In this document: piece after piece, positions 5,244-9,426 of the stretch
Position numbering within the stretch: the first letter of the stretch is position 1
Layout: each line of letters begins with the position of its first letter
DNA from: Planctomycetota bacterium
GTDB lineage: Bacteria > Planctomycetota > Phycisphaerae > Phycisphaerales > UBA1924
Assembly (NCBI GenBank): GCA_023434205.1
Contig: JAEYTB010000282.1
Span: 1-9,426, forward strand
Reading direction: 5' to 3'
Length of the DNA stretch: 9,426 bases
Translations under genes and position numbers: made by a program
Notes under the pieces: model-generated
Database searches by the model: none
Told to the model about the DNA's origin: nothing
Seen by the model: only the letters and a program-made list of their open reading frames with translations

Positions 5244-5870
5244 GTGATCTTGCTGGTCGACAACTACGACTCCTTTACGTGGAACCTGGTGCAGGCGGTG
5301 GGTTCGCTCATCCCCGGCGCAGAAGTCGGGCGTGATGTGGTCGTGGTGCGGAATGACGCGATCACGCCGGAGAAGGTGGAGACGGTGAACGGGGGGCGGC
5401 CGCCAACGCGGATCATCGTGTCGCCGGGGCCTTGTACGCCGGGGGTGGGGGGGGTTTGGGTGGGGGTGATCCAGCGGTTCGCGGGGCGGGTGCCGATCCT
5501 GGGCGTGTGCCTGGGGCACCAGGCGATCGGGGCGGCGTTTGGGATGCGGGTCGTGCGCAGCCCGCAGCCTGTCCACGGCAAGTCCAGCCCCGTGTACCAC
5601 GACGCACGCGGGGTGTTCGCGGGCCTGCCAAACCCGCTCGCGGCGGCGCGGTACCACTCCTTGGTGGTTGAAGAGGCGTCCGTGCCGCGGGGGTGGGACG
5701 TTTCGGCGTGGACAGACGGCCCCGAGGGGCGGATCGTGATGGGGCTGCGGCGGCAGGGGGCGGGCGCAGCGGTGGAGGGCGTGCAGTTCCACCCGGAGAG
5801 CTTCATGACGCCGGAGGGTGGGGGGGTGCTGCGGAACTTCCTGGCACCCTCATACACTCCCGCCCCATGA
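5244..5870 (+). CDS. pabA: Aminodeoxychorismate/anthranilate synthase glutamine amidotransferase subunit
   Basis: A 208-residue class I glutamine amidotransferase that releases ammonia from glutamine for a chorismate-using partner (PabB for folate or TrpE for tryptophan). Motifs: LLVDNYDSFTWNLVQ (3-17), SPGPCTPGVGG (60-70, part of the oxyanion region), the nucleophile Cys89 in GVCLGHQAIG, HGKSSPVYHD (111-120), RYHSLVV (136-142), and the catalytic His183 and Glu185 in QFHPESF. All catalytic residues are present. The GTG at 5244 starts immediately at the first strand; an in-frame stop at 5220 limits alternatives. No Shine-Dalgarno is visible, but TATCCT (5233-5238) lies 5 bases upstream, so a leaderless message is conceivable. 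PabA and TrpG cannot be told apart from sequence alone, and no partner gene is in the window, so one protein may serve both enzymes. A G-rich tract lies inside the gene at 5441-5466. Confidence 0.95.
   Translation: MILLVDNYDSFTWNLVQAVGSLIPGAEVGRDVVVVRNDAITPEKVETVNGGRPPTRIIVSPGPCTPGVGGVWVGVIQRFAGRVPILGVCLGHQAIGAAFGMRVVRSPQPVHGKSSPVYHDARGVFAGLPNPLAAARYHSLVVEEASVPRGWDVSAWTDGPEGRIVMGLRRQGAGAAVEGVQFHPESFMTPEGGGVLRNFLAPSYTPAP
5441..5466 (+). other. G-quadruplex-type tract within the amidotransferase gene
   Basis: Four G-runs on the coding strand: 5441-5445 (5 G), 5447-5454 (8 G), 5458-5460 (3 G) and 5462-5466 (5 G), separated by loops of 1, 3 and 1 T. This fits the four-run pattern for an intramolecular quadruplex with very short loops. 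It encodes the PGVGGVWVGV loop region. The 8-G homopolymer is also a possible slippage or sequencing-error site. Confidence 0.6.
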
Positions 5871-6289
5871 TCACGCCCTCTCCCACCATCAAGATTGACC
5901 CGTCCCTGGCCCGCGGCGAGCTGCTGTCGTTCGGGCCTTCAAACTCGTACATTGTGATGGGGGTGCCCAACACGAGCTACCAGTTGCACCTGGTCCCCAC
6001 CGCGCCGGTCACCACCCAGCCCGGCAAGCGGCTGATCGGGACGATCCGGCTGGAGGCGCGACGGGTCGACGCCGTGGGAACGGGCGGGCAGTTCGTGGAG
6101 CCGGTGTTCGGCCGTCCGCGGCGGGTGCAGGGGACGGTGATTGCGCACGCGGGGAACGCGCTGGTGATCGATGCGGGGATCCCGATCCACGCGGTGCTGA
6201 CGGATGCGCGGCAGAAGGCGGAGCAGTTCGCGGTGGGGCAGCTGGTGAGCTTTGATGCGGTGGCGGGGGCGACGATTACGCCGCAGTGA
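5867..6289 (+). CDS. Small conserved-looking protein overlapping pabA, unknown function
   Basis: I do not recognise this 140-residue protein. The start ATG (5867-5869) overlaps the amidotransferase stop in an ATGA, and there is no Shine-Dalgarno, so termination-reinitiation coupling is likely. It has no signal peptide or membrane helix. The composition is rich in valine, glycine and threonine, with alternating hydrophobic stretches (RLIGTIRLEARRVDAVGTG at 55-73, RVQGTVIAHAGNALVIDAG at 86-104, GQLVSFDAVAGATITP at 124-139). This suggests a small beta-barrel, possibly OB-like; that is inference. The G-ending codon bias matches pabA, so it looks native. The same open frame extends back to 5693 within pabA, but that part is out of frame with the real gene and arginine/glycine-rich, so it is discarded. 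Confidence 0.8.
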   Translation: MITPSPTIKIDPSLARGELLSFGPSNSYIVMGVPNTSYQLHLVPTAPVTTQPGKRLIGTIRLEARRVDAVGTGGQFVEPVFGRPRRVQGTVIAHAGNALVIDAGIPIHAVLTDARQKAEQFAVGQLVSFDAVAGATITPQ

Positions 6290-6332
6290 GTCGGTTCGGC
6301 GGGTCGAAGGGATGGCGCGGGCGCGGCCATTG

Positions 6333-7709
6333 CTACTTCGTGCCGAAACTCCCATGTAGCACGTCGACAACTTCAGCGGGAATGCCGATCGCCCTCGCCT
6401 GTCTGCTGAGCGCGGCTCCGGGGCCGTGCTCAGCGAGCGCGGCCGTCCAACCGGCACGTTGCTCTGGTGTGAGCGCCTTCCACCCGAGGCAGTACTGCGC
6501 AAGGGGCTCGGAGTGGAGCTTGCGGCCTTTGAGCAGGCGCGACTGTGCGGCCTGGTCCGGGACTGCTACAACGGCGAAGGCGACGGCGGCGGGGAAGTTC
6601 CCTTCGTCGCGAGCGCGTTCGATCCGGAACTTCCACGTGACCTTCTCGAGCACGCCCTCGTGCTCGACCTTCACCCCGTTGGTGACCAGGCATGAGCCGC
6701 TCGTGCGGAGCTCCAGCTCAAGTTGGTCGTGGTTGAGCAGTGGTTGCCCGCCGATCTCGCCGAAGACCTGCGCAAAGTGCGCGGGAATGTCGGGCTTCTC
6801 GGGCTCGGTTGAGGTCGGGGCTGAAGCGACGTTGTACTTCGAGTGCCACGGGGCAGTGATCGCAGGGTGCTCACTGATGAAGGTCATGAGTGATGCTGCG
6901 CGGTGCTCGACGGGTTCCAAGAGTGCCGCAGCAGCGGGCTGCCCGTCGTGGCGGAGCTTCCGTGCGAGGGATGTCAGAACGATTTCCCATGTGCCGGCGG
7001 TTCGTTTCTCGGAGAATCCCTGAACCGTGGTCGCCCAGAATGGCGCCGAATCGGGCAGGGAGTAGCCGTGGGAGGTCAGATAGGACCACAGCTGGCCCCA
7101 GAACTCCGGGCTGCTCTGCGGGTTGATTGGAAGGTCGTCGAGGCCGGTGCGAAGAATGGTCTTCGGCCCTGCGTCGCTAGCGTTTCGCACAAAGCTCAGC
7201 ATCGCGATGTTCTGGAGGTCCCGTCGGAGCGTCGCGTCGCAGAACGTCGTGAGGCTTTGCGCCGCTTGCGGGTTGTCGCGCAAAGACCGCGACCACGCAA
7301 CAAGGACGTCAGCGACCGTGTGGGCGGCATCGGACTGCCGCTGCCACAAGGCGGCAAGGTCGTCGGTGCCGCGGAACTTCTCAGAGTAGATGATCACTTC
7401 GCCGAGGTCGCTGGGGAGCCGGACAACGCGGCCTGTATTGCCGATGTCGTCGGGCATCACATCCGGGAAGTCGCCGGACATGCTCACCCGAGTTGCGGTT
7501 TCGCGCCACTGCTGGTAGCTGTCCTTCGCGGGCGCGACCTCGGCACGGAACTGGGCCTGTGCAGTTGGGGAGCCGGCCGCGGATTCAGCGATGACGCTGC
7601 GTGTGACCCTGCCGTTCCCCGGATCGATGACGACCGAGTAGCGATCCTCGGCGCAGCCCGCGAGCGTGACCGCAGTGAGCGTGACAAGAATGGGGAGTCG
7701 CGAGATCAT
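6333..7709 (-). CDS. Unrecognised lipoprotein
   Basis: A 458-residue secreted protein with a clear lipoprotein signal: MISRLPILVTLTAVTLAGC, lipobox LAGC with Cys19 as the lipidation site. No aspartate follows at the next position (Ala20), so no Lol-avoidance signal is seen. I do not recognise the mature part. It begins with EDRYSVVIDPGNGRVTRSVI, has tryptophan-rich segments in the middle (residues about 205-236, with FWGQLWSYL and PFWATT), a probable beta-rich stretch (CLVTNGVKVEHEG and VTWKFRIE) and a helical C-terminus (EQRAGWTAALAEH). The start ATG 7707-7709 is fixed by the signal peptide, although no good Shine-Dalgarno is present. It converges with the small protein at 5867-6289 across 43 bases, which contain only a weak ATGGC/GCCAT repeat (6312-6330). 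Third-position A/T (ATT, CTT, ACA, CCA, GCA) is commoner than in neighbouring genes, hinting at relaxed selection or different origin. Confidence 0.85.
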   Translation of the reverse strand: MISRLPILVTLTAVTLAGCAEDRYSVVIDPGNGRVTRSVIAESAAGSPTAQAQFRAEVAPAKDSYQQWRETATRVSMSGDFPDVMPDDIGNTGRVVRLPSDLGEVIIYSEKFRGTDDLAALWQRQSDAAHTVADVLVAWSRSLRDNPQAAQSLTTFCDATLRRDLQNIAMLSFVRNASDAGPKTILRTGLDDLPINPQSSPEFWGQLWSYLTSHGYSLPDSAPFWATTVQGFSEKRTAGTWEIVLTSLARKLRHDGQPAAAALLEPVEHRAASLMTFISEHPAITAPWHSKYNVASAPTSTEPEKPDIPAHFAQVFGEIGGQPLLNHDQLELELRTSGSCLVTNGVKVEHEGVLEKVTWKFRIERARDEGNFPAAVAFAVVAVPDQAAQSRLLKGRKLHSEPLAQYCLGWKALTPEQRAGWTAALAEHGPGAALSRQARAIGIPAEVVDVLHGSFGTK

Positions 7710-7739
7710 GGTGGGGAGCTTACCAGGAGGGCGCTTCTT

Positions 7740-7849
7740 GCATCGCTACGCGATGCGGATTCGCCGTTCATGGGTTCCGTGGACGGCGCTCGGCGAGGAC
7801 GCCTCGCTCTGTCCACGCCTACTGGCTTGCACGCTTTCAGCGTGCCAAG
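7740..7849. repeat. Cluster of four short-loop hairpins downstream of the VIT-VWA gene
   Basis: Four consecutive stems, each with a 3-base loop: GCATCGC 7740-7746 with GCGATGC 7750-7756; 7762-7773 with 7777-7788 (12 bp counting two G-U pairs); GCGAGG 7793-7798 with CCTCGC 7802-7807; and GCACGCT 7829-7835 with AGCGTGC 7839-7845, extendable to 7849 with a bulge. An alternative outer stem CGTGGAC 7778-7784 with GTCCACG 7811-7817 encloses the third. The cluster fills the 154-base gap between the lipoprotein start (7709) and the VIT-VWA stop (7864). The hairpin nearest that stop may act as its terminator (no U-tract). The rest resemble a REP-like palindromic element. No open frame of note lies in it. 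Confidence 0.6.
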
Positions 7850-7863
7850 GCGGCTGCCAATGG

Positions 7864-9426
7864 TTACTTCTCGGGCACCGTCGTGTCGTAGCGCACGCCC
7901 TGGGGCACTGGTACGGGGACGTGCACGGTGGTGCCGAACTCGCCGGCGGTGCGGACTGAGGAGTCGACCGCGACGAACGCCGTGAAGTCGGACATGAGGG
8001 CGTAGTCGAGGGCGGTTTTCTTCGCGGCCTGGGCGAGCTCGGCGAGGTTGTGGACATCCCAGGCGGACTGGTCGGCGATGTCCGTGAGCTTGGCGCGGGC
8101 CCAGACCTGGGCGAGGGCCTTGGTGGCGACGGCGTCGTCGGTGCGCGTAATGCTTACGGGCAACTCGCGGCGTTCAGCGCCCACGCGGCCGCTCACACGC
8201 ACGCTGGGGGGCAGGTCACCCTTGAAGCGGCCGGTGATGATCACCGGGCGATCGGCAAAGAGGTCGGGCACGCGGCTGGGGAAGACCTCGCTCACCTCTG
8301 CGCCCGCCCAGTCGATCTTGACATCGGAGAGGGGGGCATGGCTGACGCGGTCGAAGAAGGTGTCCATCACGGTCGCGGGGTCGTCGGTCAGGTTCAGGTA
8401 CGTCGCCACGCCGTTGCCCATGCGGGCCATGCTGTCCATGAGGTAGCGGTTGACGGAGGTGCCCACGCCGAAGCTGAACACGCGGCTGCTGCCCAGGCCG
8501 TGGTGCAGGGCGCCCAGGATCTCGGCCTCGTTGCCGATGAAGCCGTCGGTGCAGAACACGACGAAGCGGAGGCGCTCGGCATCGTGGGGGAAGGCCAGCG
8601 AGGCCTTCAGCCCGGGCAACATGTACGTGCCGCCGTTGGCGGCGAGGGTGGCGAGGTAGTTCTTGCCCTTCTGCACGTTCTTGCCGGTGGCCTCGAGGGG
8701 CGAATTGCCCAGCGAGCTGACATGGTTCGCGAAGTCGATGATCTGGAAGCTGTCGCCGGGCTGGAGCCGGTCCATGCCGCGGGCGATGGCGTTCTGGGCC
8801 TGCTCCATGGGCCGGCCGCTCATGCTGCCGGAGCGGTCGAGGACAAAGACGAGCTCCACGGCGTTCCGCGGCACGCGCTTCAGGTCCTTGGGCGGCACGA
8901 GCATCATGGTGAAGTAGCCGCCGCGTTCGTCCTCATGGGCGAGGATGGCGGACTTGACGCTGTCGCCGGCGACCTGCCAGCGGAGGACGAAGTCGCGGTT
9001 GGGGATGCGGTCGTTCTTCGCGAGGGTGACGGTGGCGCGGCTGGGGCCGGTGCGCTGGATGTCGGTTTTGTGCGTGCGGCACTCGAGGGCCTCGATGCTC
9101 ACGCCCGCGTCGATGTCGAGGGTGAGCGCGATGTCGTGGCCGGAGCGGTCTTCGGGGCGGAGGTACTGGACCTCGGTCTTCTGGTTGGAGGCGCCGTGGT
9201 TACCCTGCGCGACGGCGCCGACGCCGTCGGTGCTGCCCTGCGGGTTGAAGCGCGGGCCGAAGACGATCGGGAACACGAACTCGTAGCCGCCGTCGCTGTA
9301 GGTGAGGGTGCTGTAGTAGGTGATGTTGATGTCGATGGCCTTGCCGGGCTCGATGTTGGCGACCTTCTGCGTGAAGATATTGGGGCGTTCCTGCGTGAGC
9401 AGCGAGGCGGTGTAGCCCTGGGCGCG
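7864..9426 (-). CDS. VIT and von Willebrand factor A domain protein, 5' truncated by window
   Basis: 520 residues are visible and the gene continues beyond 9426; the GTG at 9276 is internal, because the frame upstream reads as VIT domain (ASLLTQERPNIFTQKVANI and ITYYSTLTYSDGGYEFVFP). The order is VIT domain to about visible residue 160, then a VWA domain with an intact metal-ion-dependent adhesion site: DRSGSMS (Asp197, Ser199, Ser201), GGTYMLPG (Thr267) and FCTDGFIGN (Asp294). A beta-rich C-terminal part follows, ending VPVPVPQGVRYDTTVPEK. This is the bacterial homologue of the inter-alpha-trypsin inhibitor heavy-chain architecture, common in planctomycetes and proteobacteria. It probably acts at the cell envelope in protein-protein contact; neither a signal peptide nor the far C-terminal anchor can be judged here. 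The next gene downstream, the lipoprotein, is on the same strand but separated by the hairpin cluster. Confidence 0.95.
   Translation of the reverse strand, partial: RAQGYTASLLTQERPNIFTQKVANIEPGKAIDINITYYSTLTYSDGGYEFVFPIVFGPRFNPQGSTDGVGAVAQGNHGASNQKTEVQYLRPEDRSGHDIALTLDIDAGVSIEALECRTHKTDIQRTGPSRATVTLAKNDRIPNRDFVLRWQVAGDSVKSAILAHEDERGGYFTMMLVPPKDLKRVPRNAVELVFVLDRSGSMSGRPMEQAQNAIARGMDRLQPGDSFQIIDFANHVSSLGNSPLEATGKNVQKGKNYLATLAANGGTYMLPGLKASLAFPHDAERLRFVVFCTDGFIGNEAEILGALHHGLGSSRVFSFGVGTSVNRYLMDSMARMGNGVATYLNLTDDPATVMDTFFDRVSHAPLSDVKIDWAGAEVSEVFPSRVPDLFADRPVIITGRFKGDLPPSVRVSGRVGAERRELPVSITRTDDAVATKALAQVWARAKLTDIADQSAWDVHNLAELAQAAKKTALDYALMSDFTAFVAVDSSVRTAGEFGTTVHVPVPVPQGVRYDTTVPEK

Noticed and set aside
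6312..6330. ATGGC/GCCAT inverted repeat between convergent genes as a bidirectional terminator
   Set aside because: Only 5 bp with a 9-base GC-rich loop and no T-tracts; too weak to list as a feature.
6903..7985. Plus-strand open frame of 360 codons opposite the lipoprotein
   Set aside because: The minus-strand frame begins with a perfect lipoprotein signal peptide. The plus frame has no recognisable motif and runs through the hairpin cluster into the antisense of the VIT-VWA gene.
7864..9276. VIT-VWA protein starting at the GTG at 9276
   Set aside because: The frame stays open to the window edge, and the extra 50 residues are clearly VIT-domain sequence, so the gene is truncated by the window rather than starting there.

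Overview
This is a GC-rich bacterial chromosomal window with no sign of phage, insertion sequence, CRISPR or RNA gene. High GC, frequent GTG starts, a DUF1444 (YtpQ-type) protein, a VIT-VWA protein and several orphan envelope proteins would fit a planctomycete, perhaps of the Phycisphaerae. This placement is an inference from gene style, not from a marker gene. Codon choice follows strand: minus-strand housekeeping genes favour C-ending codons and plus-strand genes such as the amidotransferase favour G-ending ones. The plus strand therefore looks G-rich whatever the gene direction, as expected if it is the leading strand.

Layout. 1-128 (minus) is the N-terminus of a DUF418/YeiB-type membrane protein, cut by the window edge. 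226-705 (minus) is a PhnB-like VOC (glyoxalase-fold) protein. 792-2441 (minus) is the fatty-acid pair fabF and acpP, read acpP first from a near-consensus sigma-70-type promoter at 2527-2554. A 372-base divergent intergenic region separates acpP from a DUF1444 gene (2814-3629, plus) and contains inverted repeats and a 71-nt nested hairpin. Convergent with the DUF1444 gene, 10 bases away, is an unrecognised three-helix membrane protein (3640-4716, minus). 4789-6289 (plus) holds a CoA-binding (YccU-type) protein, a PabA/TrpG glutamine amidotransferase and a small unknown protein whose start overlaps the amidotransferase stop. 6333-7709 (minus) is an unrecognised lipoprotein. 7864-9426 (minus) is a VIT-VWA protein running off the right edge.

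Functionally only acpP-fabF forms an evident pathway unit: ACP carries the acyl chain that FabF elongates. The amidotransferase and the overlapping small protein are probably translationally coupled. The rest is a collection of single-gene units. A recurring architectural theme is a GC-rich hairpin with a short loop and no U-tract, 12-25 bases after a stop codon (179-210, 747-767, 5205-5227, 7829-7845).

No clear novel multigene system is visible. The items most worth a second look are the structured DUF1444 leader (2692-2770), the hairpin cluster 7740-7849, the acpP-fabF intercistronic hairpins, the G-quadruplex-type tract inside the amidotransferase gene, and the two orphan envelope proteins, whose codon use is less biased than that of their neighbours.
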